57,233 bases of DNA, from the NCBI GenBank assembly GCA_945878845.1, contig CAMCUB010000021.1:1-57233 (forward strand), read 5' to 3'. The notes under the pieces are model-generated. The model searched no databases and was not told the DNA's origin. It saw nothing but the letters and a program-made list of their open reading frames with translations. The position numbers were made by a program, and so were the translations under genes. This DNA is from Erythrobacter sanguineus. GTDB taxonomy: Bacteria > Pseudomonadota > Alphaproteobacteria > Sphingomonadales > Sphingomonadaceae. This document shows positions 42,538 to 50,975 of the stretch, piece after piece. Each line of letters opens with the position of its first letter. The first letter of the stretch is position 1.

Positions 42538-43975
42538 GCTGCGCCGCCCAAGCCGCAGTGAGCTTTGCGGGCGTGCCCGTGCCGAAGACGTAGCGATCCG
42601 GGCGCACCAGCACCGCCACTGCCTCGTGGGCTGCAAACCAGTGGCCGATGTCCGCGCCAAAGGGGGCGAGCCGTGCGGCGGCGCTGTCCCGCTGTTCGAT
42701 GAGCCAGAAGCCGTCGCCAAGTACATCGTCGAGCCGCTCGCCGCCGGTGCCGGTGAATTGCGGGAAGTAGTCGCCTGCGCCCGGCGTCCCGGCGAGGATC
42801 GCGCCCTTGTTGAGCGGGGGGTAGGCGGGCGGCCCGTCGGGCAGCTTGCCCAGCATTCGCGCCAGTCCGAGCTTCGCATCGCGCAAGGCAGCGCCGAAGC
42901 GGCTGGTGGTGCACACCATCCGGCCCATCATGATGGCCATGTCGATGGTCGCGCGCAGGTTGGGCGCGCGTTCGGGCCGGTAGGTGTCGAGCAGCGCCGC
43001 CTCAGCCTCGCCCTTCGTCACTGCCGCCAGCTTCCAAGCGAGGTTCGCCGCGTCCCTCAGCCCCGAGCACATGCCCTGCCCCGCAAAGGGCGGGGTCTGG
43101 TGCGCTGCGTCTCCGGCGAGCAGAACCCGTCCTTGGCGCCACTGCTCGGCAATCCGGGCGCGAAAAGTGTAGACGGCGGTGCGCTCGATCCGCACCGCGC
43201 CCGCGACGTTCCACGGGCTGAGCAGACGCGCGACGCTTTCGGGGGTGCTGACCGCCTCGGGGGTCTCGCCGGGGAGGATCATGAACTCCCAGCGGTGGCG
43301 GCCTTCGCCCATCAGCACGCAGGTGGTGGGGCGCGCGGGGTCGCAGATCTGCAAGTTCGCGGTGGGCAGGCGCGACGGATCGTCGACCAGCACATCGACT
43401 ACCAGCCATGGCTCCTCGAAGCCCAGGTCCTCGAAGGTGATCCCGCAGGCCTTGCGCACCGGGCTGCGCGCACCGTCAGCGCCTACGAGGTAGCGCGAGC
43501 GGAGCGTGCGCTCGCCTTGCGGCGTCGCGAAGCGGGCGGTGACGCCATCCGCGTCCTCGGCAAAGCCCAGCATTTCCCACCCGCTGCGCAGCGCCTCCGG
43601 ATCGCGCTCGGCGAGGGCGCGGCACAGTGCCGCCTCGACCGAGGGCTGGTGGATCATGTTGGCGACCGGCCAGCCGCCCGGGCCGTTCCCGCCTGCGCCC
43701 TCGAAGCACAGCAGCACCTTGCCGCGCGCATTGCGGAACTCGTAGCGGTCGGCGCTGCGGCTGGTCGCCATCACCGCCTCAGCCGCGCCCGCCTCCTGCA
43801 GGATGCGCATCCCCTCGTGGTCGATATGCGCCGCGCGGGGGAGGGGGAAGATTTCCGCTTCCTTCTCTGCCACGATCACGCTCACCCCCCGCCGCGCGAG
43901 CAGCGAGGCGAGCGTCACCCCCGTCGGCCCACCGCCGATTATCAGCACGTCGCAGTCGAAGGTGCCCCCCGACAC
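42524..43975 (-). CDS. FAD-dependent aromatic monooxygenase (MhpA-like)
   Basis: The 483-residue class A flavoprotein hydroxylase has the GxGxxG motif DVLIIGGGPTGVTLASLLA, the DG motif YLVGADGARSPVRKA, and the GD motif VLLAGDAAHQTPPFAGQGMCSG, as in 3-(3-hydroxyphenyl)propionate and phenol hydroxylases. It hydroxylates phenolic rings with NAD(P)H and O2. It starts with GTG at 43975, 6 nt after the FAH-hydrolase stop. It is the last gene of the ring-cleavage cassette. The exact phenol cannot be read from sequence. Confidence 0.92.
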   Translation of the reverse strand: MSGGTFDCDVLIIGGGPTGVTLASLLARRGVSVIVAEKEAEIFPLPRAAHIDHEGMRILQEAGAAEAVMATSRSADRYEFRNARGKVLLCFEGAGGNGPGGWPVANMIHQPSVEAALCRALAERDPEALRSGWEMLGFAEDADGVTARFATPQGERTLRSRYLVGADGARSPVRKACGITFEDLGFEEPWLVVDVLVDDPSRLPTANLQICDPARPTTCVLMGEGRHRWEFMILPGETPEAVSTPESVARLLSPWNVAGAVRIERTAVYTFRARIAEQWRQGRVLLAGDAAHQTPPFAGQGMCSGLRDAANLAWKLAAVTKGEAEAALLDTYRPERAPNLRATIDMAIMMGRMVCTTSRFGAALRDAKLGLARMLGKLPDGPPAYPPLNKGAILAGTPGAGDYFPQFTGTGGERLDDVLGDGFWLIEQRDSAAARLAPFGADIGHWFAAHEAVAVLVRPDRYVFGTGTPAKLTAAWAAQLSGA

Positions 43976-43981
43976 GACCGA

Positions 43982-44821
43982 TCAGCCCTCGGCGACCATG
44001 GTGCCTTCGATGTGGCCGATCCCGTCAATCTCGGTCCGCACCACATCGCCGGCCTTCAGAAATTGCCGCGGGTCCATCGCCGCGCCGATCCCGCCGGGGG
44101 TGCCGGTGAACAGGCAGTCGCCCGGCTCGAGCGTCATGCCGACCGAGAGGTGCTCGACCTGCTGCCACACATTGTAGACGAGGTGCTGCGTGTTCGAATT
44201 CTGCCGCTCCTCGCCGTTCACATAGCAGCGGATGCCCAGATCATGCGGATCGCCCAACTCGTCGGCGGTGACGATCCACGGGCCCATCGGCGCGTGGGTA
44301 TCGAAGCTCTTGCCGAGCGACCATTGCGGCACGGCGTGCTGCCACATGCGCTCGGTCACGTCATTGCCGACGGTGTAGCCGAAGATCGCGGCGGGGGCGT
44401 CGGCGGCGGCGATGTGCTTGCCGCCTGCGCCGATCACCGCGACCAGCTCAGCCTCGTAGTCGGGCGTCATGGTGGTGCGGGCGATCAGGATCGGATCGTA
44501 GGGGCCGTTCACGCTGGTTTGCGCCTTGGTGAACCATACCTGCCGTTCGGGCGTGCCGAGACCGCTTTCGGCGATGTGGTCGGCATAGTTGAGGCCGATC
44601 GCGAAGATCTTGCCGGGGCGCGGGACCGGGGCCTCGAGCTTGACCTCGGCGAGCGGGATGCCCTCGCCGGTTGCTGCCTTGGCTTCGAGGCCGGGCTTCA
44701 GCGCATCCCATTCGCGGATCAGGTCGATCATGCTGCCGGGGACGCCGGTCTCGATGACGGTCTCGCCGACGACGATGCCGGTGCGGGTCTTGCCGGCGTG
44801 GGTGAAGGTGCAGAGTTTCAT
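43982..44821 (-). CDS. Fumarylacetoacetate hydrolase (FAH) family protein
   Basis: The 279-residue protein has the FAH fold: KIFAIGLNYADHIAESG (His), PDYEAELVAVIG (metal-binding Glu-x-Glu), GYTVGNDVTERMWQ (Asp), GKSFDTHAPMGPWIVT and a C-terminal GDCLFTGTPGGIGAAMDP. FAH proteins cleave C-C bonds of acylpyruvates or act on 2-hydroxypenta-2,4-dienoate-type products after meta ring cleavage. Its place directly after an extradiol dioxygenase (3 nt gap) supports that role. The ATG at 44821 is clear. Confidence 0.93.
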   Translation of the reverse strand: MKLCTFTHAGKTRTGIVVGETVIETGVPGSMIDLIREWDALKPGLEAKAATGEGIPLAEVKLEAPVPRPGKIFAIGLNYADHIAESGLGTPERQVWFTKAQTSVNGPYDPILIARTTMTPDYEAELVAVIGAGGKHIAAADAPAAIFGYTVGNDVTERMWQHAVPQWSLGKSFDTHAPMGPWIVTADELGDPHDLGIRCYVNGEERQNSNTQHLVYNVWQQVEHLSVGMTLEPGDCLFTGTPGGIGAAMDPRQFLKAGDVVRTEIDGIGHIEGTMVAEG

Positions 44822-44824
44822 CGA

Positions 44825-45835
44825 TCAGGCTTCCTTGGGCGAGCGGGAGAACAGGCGCTTGATGCGCAGTTGCATGGCGGTGACGAAGGCCACGAGGCCG
44901 GGCGGCGGGGCCATCTTGCCCGCAAACATCGGATGGGCTGCCCCCCACTGCACCGCCAGCAGCGCCTGCATCGTCTGCTTGGCGGGCGGGTCGGCAGCGG
45001 TGAACAGGTCGCCGTCGGTCCAGTGTTCCAGCTCGTTGCCGAACGGGTCTTTCCAGTAGTCGAAGATCTGGCTGCCCATGATGTGGCGGCCGACGCCCCA
45101 TGCGGCCTCGCGGCTCCGCGCCTTGAGCCATTCGTGGCCGCACATCAGATCATCGAGGCTCTCCACCTCGAAAGCGGCGTGGAGCAGGCCGAGCTTGCCG
45201 GGCAGCTGGGCGAGGAAGATGGTGTGGTGATCGGAGGGCAGATCCCCCCGGTCGCAGCGCATGAAGGCCCCCAGCGGCACATTCGGCGCGGCCTCGATCT
45301 CGTCCGAAGTGAGGAAGCCGAAGCGCTCCTTCCACCAGCGTTCGGAGGCGCGGAAGTCGCTCACCTTGAGCACCGCGTGGCCGATGCGGCGGACATGCGC
45401 GGGGGCGGGATCGAGGCGGATCATCGCGCGCTGGCGCGGCTTGGCGGCGGCGGAGTTGAACAGCGGCGCGGCGCAGGGGGCAGGGGGCTCGCAAGTCTGG
45501 CCCGCGACGACTTCAACGAGGTAGCCGTCGGGGTCGGTGAGGCGCACGACCATGCCGCCACCTGGCGCGTCCAGCGGCTCGGCGGCAGTGCCCTCATGCG
45601 CGGCAAGCGCTTCGAGATCGGCGAAGCTCGCGGCGCGCAAGCCCACCGCGAGGAACCGCGCTTCGCCCGGCTCGGTCACATGCACGAAGGGCCGCCCGTC
45701 GCTCGCCTTGCCATAAAGCCTGCCGCCTTCCTCGAAGCAGGCGAGGCCGAAGTCCTCGAGAAAGCCTCGCATTACCGACAGATCGGGCGCGGCGAAGCGG
45801 ACATGGGCAATGTCCTCGACCTTGATGATGGCCAT
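44825..45835 (-). CDS. Extradiol ring-cleavage dioxygenase (type I, VOC fold)
   Basis: The 336-residue two-domain VOC protein has N-terminal module IAHVRFAAPDLSVMRGFLED and C-terminal catalytic module IGHAVLKVSDFRASERWWKE with iron ligands His (IGHAVL), His (GLLHAAFEV) and Glu (GNELEHW), plus the active-site region SDHHTIFLAQ and the terminal FDYWKDPFGNELEHWTDGD. This pattern is of type I extradiol dioxygenases that cleave catechols next to the hydroxyls. ATG 45835 follows GGAGGGG. First gene of the cassette and divergent from the TetR gene. Confidence 0.92.
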   Translation of the reverse strand: MAIIKVEDIAHVRFAAPDLSVMRGFLEDFGLACFEEGGRLYGKASDGRPFVHVTEPGEARFLAVGLRAASFADLEALAAHEGTAAEPLDAPGGGMVVRLTDPDGYLVEVVAGQTCEPPAPCAAPLFNSAAAKPRQRAMIRLDPAPAHVRRIGHAVLKVSDFRASERWWKERFGFLTSDEIEAAPNVPLGAFMRCDRGDLPSDHHTIFLAQLPGKLGLLHAAFEVESLDDLMCGHEWLKARSREAAWGVGRHIMGSQIFDYWKDPFGNELEHWTDGDLFTAADPPAKQTMQALLAVQWGAAHPMFAGKMAPPPGLVAFVTAMQLRIKRLFSRSPKEA

Positions 45836-45878
45836 GATCCCCTCCCTCGTATGTCCGGCAAATTGCGCCGAATCAATT

Positions 45879-45894
45879 TTGACTATTTGGTCAG
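45879..45894. promoter_or_regulatory. TetR operator, distal copy
   Basis: TTGACTATTTGGTCAG matches the proximal copy at 13 of 16 positions and has the same TTGAC/GGTCA inverted arms. It lies 44 nt upstream of the dioxygenase start, overlapping the inferred divergent promoters. Confidence 0.65.
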
Positions 45895-45905
45895 ATAGCT
45901 TGAAT

Positions 45906-45921
45906 TTGACCGTTTGGTCAA
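45906..45921. promoter_or_regulatory. TetR operator, proximal copy
   Basis: TTGACC-GTTT-GGTCAA is a perfect 6-bp-arm palindrome 2-15 nt upstream of the possible TetR starts (45924, 45936). Centre-to-centre distance to the distal copy is 27 bp. On the minus strand TTGACC can serve as a -35 with CTATCT 17 nt on; on the plus strand the distal TTGACT pairs with GAATTT. Confidence 0.7.
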
Positions 45922-45935
45922 GTATGCGTTCCACC

Positions 45936-46577
45936 ATGGCCACCAACGCCCTCTCGACCGCCAAGCCCCCGCGCATCCAGCGCACCCGCGCCGCGCTGAT
46001 CGCCGCCGGGCTCGACCTCATCGCCTCGCGCCCGATCGACGCCATTGCGATCGACGAAGTCGTCGCCGCGGCCGGCGTCGCGAAGGGGAGCTTCTTCAAC
46101 CATTTCGCCGACAAGCACGCCTTCGCCGAAGCAGTCGCGGCCGAGGTTCGCGCCGAGGTCGAGGAGGAGGTGACGCGGGCCAATGCCGGGCGTACCGATC
46201 CCGTCGCGCGGATCGCCGGGGGAATGGCGGTCGCCGCCGCCTACGCGCTGCGAAGCCCGCGCCGCGCGCGTGTGCTGCTGCGCGGCCAGCGCGTGGCCGC
46301 CATGGCCGATCACCCGCTCAACCGAGGCCTGCGCGCGGATATCGAAGCCGCCCGCGCTGCCGGACTGCTGCGCCCGGAAGCCGAGGCGAGCGGCGTCGCC
46401 TATTGGCTGGGCCTGTGCCAGATGGTGATGATCCTGCTCGTCGAGACGCGCCTCCCCGAAGCCGCTGCGGCAGAGCAGCTCGGTGAGATGCTGGCGATGG
46501 GGCTTGCGGGCCTCGGTGTCGCCGAGGCGCACGCCGCCGCCGTGATCGGCGAAGTGCTGGAGAGCTGGCGGGCCTGA
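45936..46577 (+). CDS. TetR-family regulator of the ring-cleavage cassette
   Basis: The 213-residue protein has an N-terminal TetR helix-turn-helix: RIQRTRAALIAAGLDLIASR, then IDEVVAAAGVAKGSFFNHFADKHAF, the signature recognition helix. The C-terminal ligand-binding half is helical and poorly conserved (ARVLLRGQRVAAMADHPLNRG, AYWLGLCQMVMILLVETR). Two starts are possible: ATG 45936 or ATG 45924. Neither has a ribosome site, and the operator sits directly upstream, so the mRNA may be nearly leaderless. It is inferred to repress itself and the divergent catabolic genes through the two palindromes. Confidence 0.9.
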   Translation: MATNALSTAKPPRIQRTRAALIAAGLDLIASRPIDAIAIDEVVAAAGVAKGSFFNHFADKHAFAEAVAAEVRAEVEEEVTRANAGRTDPVARIAGGMAVAAAYALRSPRRARVLLRGQRVAAMADHPLNRGLRADIEAARAAGLLRPEAEASGVAYWLGLCQMVMILLVETRLPEAAAAEQLGEMLAMGLAGLGVAEAHAAAVIGEVLESWRA

Positions 46578-46591
46578 ACCGCTTCTGGTTT

Positions 46592-49207
46592 TCAGGCGCC
46601 CGATGCCGGGGCAAGCAGCACCCTTGCGCGGGCATCGGGGGCCTCGCGCGAGACGGCGAGCTCGCCCGAGCGCTGCCCGGCGGCCTCGGCGTGATAGGCG
46701 CCGAAGGGGAGGCCCTCGAACAGCACGAAACCGTCGAAATCGGTGAGCGCGCGCGCCGCCTCGCGGCCCCCGGCTTCGCGCAGGATCACCGGCACACCGG
46801 CGCGCGGCGTGCGTTCGTCGCCTGCCACCAGCAGCACCTGCACCTCGATGCTCCCCGTTGGGCGCAAGGGCATCGATAGGTGCCGCACCTCGCCCGGGCG
46901 CAGCGCCAGGCTGTCGCCGGGGCGGGCGGGGCGCAGGGTGAAATCGGTGAGCGAGGACATCTGCGTTTCGACCGTAGTCGAAGGCCCGGGCGCGATCCCG
47001 CCGATCAGTACGCGCCCGTCCGCGCCCGTTTCCTCGCGCCGCAGCGCCGCGCCAACGATGAAGCGCCCGCCCGTGACCGCGTCCTCGTCAGAGCCGCGCG
47101 CACCGTCGCCGTCGGCATCGACGAACATCTCCGCGAGGATCGCGCCCGAGCGGGCGATCCCGGCGGGCGCGGTGCGCCAGCGGTCGGGGCCGCGGAACAG
47201 GCCGAGCGTGAGGCCAATCCCTGCGCGCCACCCCTCACCCTCGCGCCCGGCCGAGGCGCTGAGACCCAGCGGGCCGAATTGCTGGGCGAGTGTCACCCCG
47301 CCGCCGAACCGGCCGCTGTCCGCCTGCCAGTCGAGATCGACGGCAAGATTGCCGCCCGCGCCCAGCCGCCGCGCGGCGCTCAGCGAAGCGCTGTCGACCC
47401 GCCACGTGCCGCTGCTGTCCGAGGCGGCAACGCCGCTGCGCAGCCGCCAGTCGCCGCGGCGCGCGGTCAGGCCGAGCGCGGCGGTGCCGGCCCATGCGGC
47501 CTCCCCCTCGCGCACCGCGCCAAGCGCCAGGTTTGCCTGCCAGTCAGCCATCGGCAGCGTCAAGCGCGCGGCGGCGACCTCGCGCGCGCCGCCGCGCCGC
47601 AGGGTCCCGCTCTGATAGCGCGCCTGCCACGGCAGGCTGAGGCGGCCGAGGCCGATGCGTCCCTGCCCGGCCACGCTCGCAACTTACGCGAATTCGCGCA
47701 CCAGCGCAGGCAGGCCGGGGCCATCGTCGCGGCCGTGGCGGGCGAGGTCGAAGGTCACATCCTGCGCCCCGATCCGCCGCGCCAGCCGGATCGCGCCGCC
47801 GATCCCGCCCGTCCGGTCGCGCGCGCCAGTCACCGCCCAGAGGCCCCCGCCGAGCGACCTGTTAAGCCCGAGTGCGAGCGCCGGCTGGCCCTCAGTCCCG
47901 GCCCGCACATCCAGCCGCGCGGTCGCCGCGGGCGCTAAGCCCCAGTCGATGCTGGCGAAGGCGGCAGGCCCGGCCGGCTCGCTTGCCAGCACCGTGCCGA
48001 TCAGCGGACGCCCGCCGTCGACGATGCCGAAGCTGAAGCCCACCTCGTTCTCGGCGTTCATTTCGGTGCCGACGAGGCGCGAGAAGACCTGTTCGCCGGA
48101 CTCGCCATTCGGGCCGTAGAGCCGCACCACCCAGCGGTTCTCGCCGATGCGCAGGGGCACGTCGCCGAACACCCATTGCCCGGCCGCATCGGCCTCGCGG
48201 GTGACGGCGACGAGGCGTTCCTCGTGCCACAGCTCGGCCTCCCAGCCGGTGGGCAGCGGGCCGGTGAGGGTGATGGTGTCGACGAGGTCGGCGCGCCATG
48301 GCGCCCGGCTGGAGATCAGCAGCCCGCGCCCCGACAGGCTGTCGGCGATCAGCGGCTGGGCGGGCGCGGCGATGTCGCCCAGCGCGAGGCTGCGGGCGTG
48401 GAGGGGGCCGAGGAGGTCGGGCGTATCGCGCGCCTCGGAGACCGTGAAGCCGGGGGTGAGGCGCCCCTCGCTCGTCAGCGCAAGGCCCAGCCGCCCCGCC
48501 ATTCCCAGCAATCCGCCGCTCGCCAGCAGGTTAGCCGAGACCTGGCGGCCCTGCGGCGTGATGCCGATGCCAGCGCCAAGGTCGGCGCTCCACAGTTCGG
48601 CCATTCGCTCGGGCCGGGGCAGAAGCGGGTACACGGCGCGCGCGTCTTCGGGGCGCAGCCGCGCTTGGCGCTCTTCGCGCGCAAGGCGCATCAGCACGGG
48701 CAGCGCGGCGGTCGCGGTGAGGACGAGGCGCTGGCTCACCTTGTCATGGGTCAGGCTGGCCGGGAGATAGGCCGGCACATCGGCCAGCGGCAGGCAGTCG
48801 CCCGAGGGGCTCGGCAGCAGCGCGGCGGCGGGAAGGCGCACCGTGCGGCGCGGTTCGGGGAGGGTCAGGGCAATATCCGCGCCCGGCTCCGGCTGCACAT
48901 AGGCAAGCTCCAGCGCTTCGAGCAGCGGCACGATCGCCACGCAGGCGCCTGCGCCGGGGCCGAGATCGTGCAGCGGGATGGTGTCGGCGATCAGCCTGCC
49001 GTCAGCGAAAAGGGCCGGAAGGGCGAGCCCGTCAGCGGCCTGACCGGCGCGTTCCGCGGCAGGATCGTTGCCAAACAGCCGGTCGAACAGGCCCTCGTCC
49101 TTGCCGGGGTCTTGCGCCCGAACCGGGGCAGCGCCTGCGACGGCCAGTCCTGCTGCGCATAGCAGCGGGGCCAGCCAGCGCAGCGGCCAGAGCTTTGGGC
49201 GGGACAT
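46592..49207 (-). pseudogene. Chaperone-usher-type outer-membrane usher split by an in-frame stop
   Basis: The frame starts at ATG 49207 with a signal peptide (AGAAPVRAQ), runs 507 codons, hits TAA at 47686-47684 after VREFA, and continues in the same frame (VASVAGQGRIGLGRL) for another ~363 codons to 46592. The N-terminal part has the usher pattern of alternating barrel strands around a plug-like RGLLISSRAPWRADLVDTIT, then GWEAELWHEERLV. The distal part completes the barrel and has MFVDADGDGARGSDED (EF-hand-like loop) and a C-terminal carboxypeptidase-regulatory-like domain. A single base change would restore an ~870-residue usher. It follows the chaperone gene by 27 nt. A GTG restart at 47674 is possible but lacks a ribosome site. 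Confidence 0.8.
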
Positions 49208-49234
49208 GGGTGATTACCGAGACAGGACATGCGC

Positions 49235-50056
49235 TCACAGGGCCGCGGTAAGGCTGGCGAGGCGCTTGCCCACACTCGCCGGATCGGCGGCATCGGTAGA
49301 GGTGTAGTCGATCCGCACGCGCTTGCCGGCCAGTGCGCTGCGCACTTCGGGCGGAAGCGGGATGACCACGTCGCGCGCCGTATTGGGGACATAGATCGCC
49401 ACCCCGCGCACCACCCAGACGGGCTCCTTCGCGCCCTCGGGGGTGAAGCTGACGTCGCCGTAGGTTGAGCGCGTGCCCGAGCGGGTCAGACGAACCACCA
49501 GCTGATCGGGAGCGGTGTCAGCGACGGCGGCGCTGTCCATGGTGACGCTGGCATCAAGCGCGCCGCCGCGCAGGATCACGGGGATGGTGATCGAGCGGAT
49601 CGCGACGAGTTCGATGGCAAGGCTGTTGTCGGTCGGCCCTGCTCCCGCGATTGCCGCGGTGCCCGCGCTGACGGGGGCGGACATCAGGCGCAGGTGCGAG
49701 CGGTATTCGCCCGGTGCAAGGCCTTGGGGCGCAGTGGCCATGATCCGCACCACCTGGCGCGCGCCGGGCTCCAGCACCAGCTGGCGCGGCGAGTAGCGGA
49801 GCTTGTCGTCGGCGAACAGCTCGCCGTCCTGCGGGGTGGGGGCATCCTCGAGGCTGCCGTCTTCATTCATGCGGCGGTTCTCGATGGCGATGCGGAAGGC
49901 GGCGGTCTCGGCACCCTTGTTGACGAGCACGAGTTCGGAAGAGCGCGTCTCGGGGGTCAGCACCACGCGGGTGGGGGCGACGAGCAGCTCGGCGGCGGCG
50001 GGCACAGGTGCGGCAAGCGCCGCGACGAGCGCGGCGGCGAAAGGAAAGCGGAGCAC
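49235..50056 (-). CDS. Periplasmic pilus-assembly chaperone (PapD-like)
   Basis: The 273-residue protein has signal peptide cleaved near AAA-ELL and two Ig-like domains. The N-terminal domain starts LLVAPTRVVLTPETRSSELVLVNKG, typical of FGS/archaic chaperones, followed by FRIAIENRRMNEDGSL and RYSPRQLVLEPGARQVVRIMA, which contains the conserved Arg/Gln assembly strand. It starts with GTG at 50056, with TAAGG 8 nt upstream. It should cap DUF4402 subunits and deliver them to the usher. It lies 150 nt downstream of the DUF4402 gene, past a strong hairpin. Confidence 0.88.
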   Translation of the reverse strand: MLRFPFAAALVAALAAPVPAAAELLVAPTRVVLTPETRSSELVLVNKGAETAAFRIAIENRRMNEDGSLEDAPTPQDGELFADDKLRYSPRQLVLEPGARQVVRIMATAPQGLAPGEYRSHLRLMSAPVSAGTAAIAGAGPTDNSLAIELVAIRSITIPVILRGGALDASVTMDSAAVADTAPDQLVVRLTRSGTRSTYGDVSFTPEGAKEPVWVVRGVAIYVPNTARDVVIPLPPEVRSALAGKRVRIDYTSTDAADPASVGKRLASLTAAL

Positions 50057-50154
50057 GGGGAAGACCTTACATTGGCAGGGGTGGTCTTGGGGGGTGTGGC
50101 GGCAAACCCGCCCTCAAGTAGCGTAAGCGGTAGGGCGACAAGGACTCAGGATCG

Positions 50155-50184
50155 GGGAGCCGCGCGGGGGGTTGCGCGGCTCCC
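50155..50184 (-). other. Hairpin between subunit and chaperone genes
   Basis: GGGAGCCGCGC and GCGCGGCTCCC (50155-50165 and 50174-50184) form a perfect 11-bp stem with an 8-nt loop, 22 nt after the DUF4402 stop. There is no T-tract. It probably stabilises the subunit mRNA or attenuates read-through so that subunit exceeds chaperone and usher. Confidence 0.6.
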
Positions 50185-50206
50185 TTCACCCCCTGCCACG
50201 GAGGGC

Positions 50207-50698
50207 TTACTGGTATTCCACCGCGACGGTGAAGCTACCGGTGTACTTGCCGGCTTCCTGACGCACGCCGACGTCGAGCGTGCCGCCGACGGTGAAGCTG
50301 TCTTCACCCTTGAGCAGCTGGCCGTTCGACTTCGAGCCGGTGAAATCCGACACCTGCATCGCGGTGCCGTTCTCGTTGACGATCTTGATCACGCGCGGGA
50401 GCGAGATGGTGTAGAAGGCGTCGGCCTCGCCGGTCACCGCGAAAGCGGCGGCGGTGTGTTCGGCGGTCAGGCAGGTCAGCGCCGGGCCGCACTTGCGGCT
50501 GCCGTCGGCCGCGACGACGACGCTGTCGGCGACGGTGGTCGAGGGAGCGATGGTGCCGAAGTAGAGATCGGCGGTGTAGCTGATTTCGAGCGGGGCGATG
50601 ATCTTCGCACCGGCGCCGGCGTCAGCCGACTGGGCCTGCGCCGAAGTGGCGGCGGCGAGGGAAGCGAAAACAGTCGCGAGGGCAATCATCTTGTTCAT
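50207..50698 (-). CDS. DUF4402 surface-fibre subunit
   Basis: The 163-residue protein has a signal peptide ending AQAQ followed by the DUF4402 pattern: AKIIAPLEISYTADLYFGTIAPS, RKCGPALTCLTAEHTAAAFAVTGEADAFYTISLP and a C-terminal DSFTVGGTLDVGVRQEAGKYTGSFTVAVEY, the Y-Y/F closing strand of donor-strand-type pilins. Two cysteines probably form a disulfide. ATG 50698 has AGGA 8 nt upstream. It appears intact, whereas its usher is interrupted. It is inferred to be the major polymer subunit. Confidence 0.88.
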   Translation of the reverse strand: MNKMIALATVFASLAAATSAQAQSADAGAGAKIIAPLEISYTADLYFGTIAPSTTVADSVVVAADGSRKCGPALTCLTAEHTAAAFAVTGEADAFYTISLPRVIKIVNENGTAMQVSDFTGSKSNGQLLKGEDSFTVGGTLDVGVRQEAGKYTGSFTVAVEYQ

Positions 50699-50975
50699 TT
50701 CAGTGGTCCTTTTGGTCTGGTCAAATCCAGCGGCAGAGTTGCCGTGGCTGACCCCCAGATGACGGACCGGCGCGCTGCTGTCTTGATCGCGCAAGGCTAA
50801 ACGGCTGCGCGGAAGGGTTAACTCCGCTGCCCGCCGGGCTAGGTAGAAATCCCGATTGGACGGATTACCTATACGAAAGTATAAGCATTGCTCCATATGA
50901 CCGGATTGTGCCGCGCGCACGTAAGCCATTCGGGGCTCATGCCAGCCATATTCCCCGCACCGGACCAATGACACC
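50699..50975. other. Divergent region between the DUF4402 and histidine kinase genes
   Basis: The 277 nt hold no gene. The notable feature is the palindrome TATAC-GAAA-GTATA at 50870-50883. An AT-rich stretch from 50865 to 50900 is the likely promoter zone for both directions. Confidence 0.45.
50866..50883. promoter_or_regulatory. Palindromic operator candidate for a LuxR/NarL-type regulator
   Basis: TATAC-GAAA-GTATA (50870-50883) is a perfect 5-bp-arm palindrome. Shifted by 4 bp, TACCTAT-AC-GAAAGTA resembles the 7-2-7 layout of NarL-type sites, with a good left half and a weak right half. It sits between the fibre operon and the two-component genes. Binding by the adjacent regulator is inference. 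Confidence 0.4.

Noticed and set aside
42626..45898. A 1090-codon plus-strand frame across the ring-cleavage genes
   Set aside because: It is antisense to three clearly recognisable enzymes and shows no motif of its own.
47672..47674. Independent start of a second gene at GTG 47674 after the usher stop
   Set aside because: No ribosome site or signal peptide is present and the frame is simply the continuation of the usher barrel.
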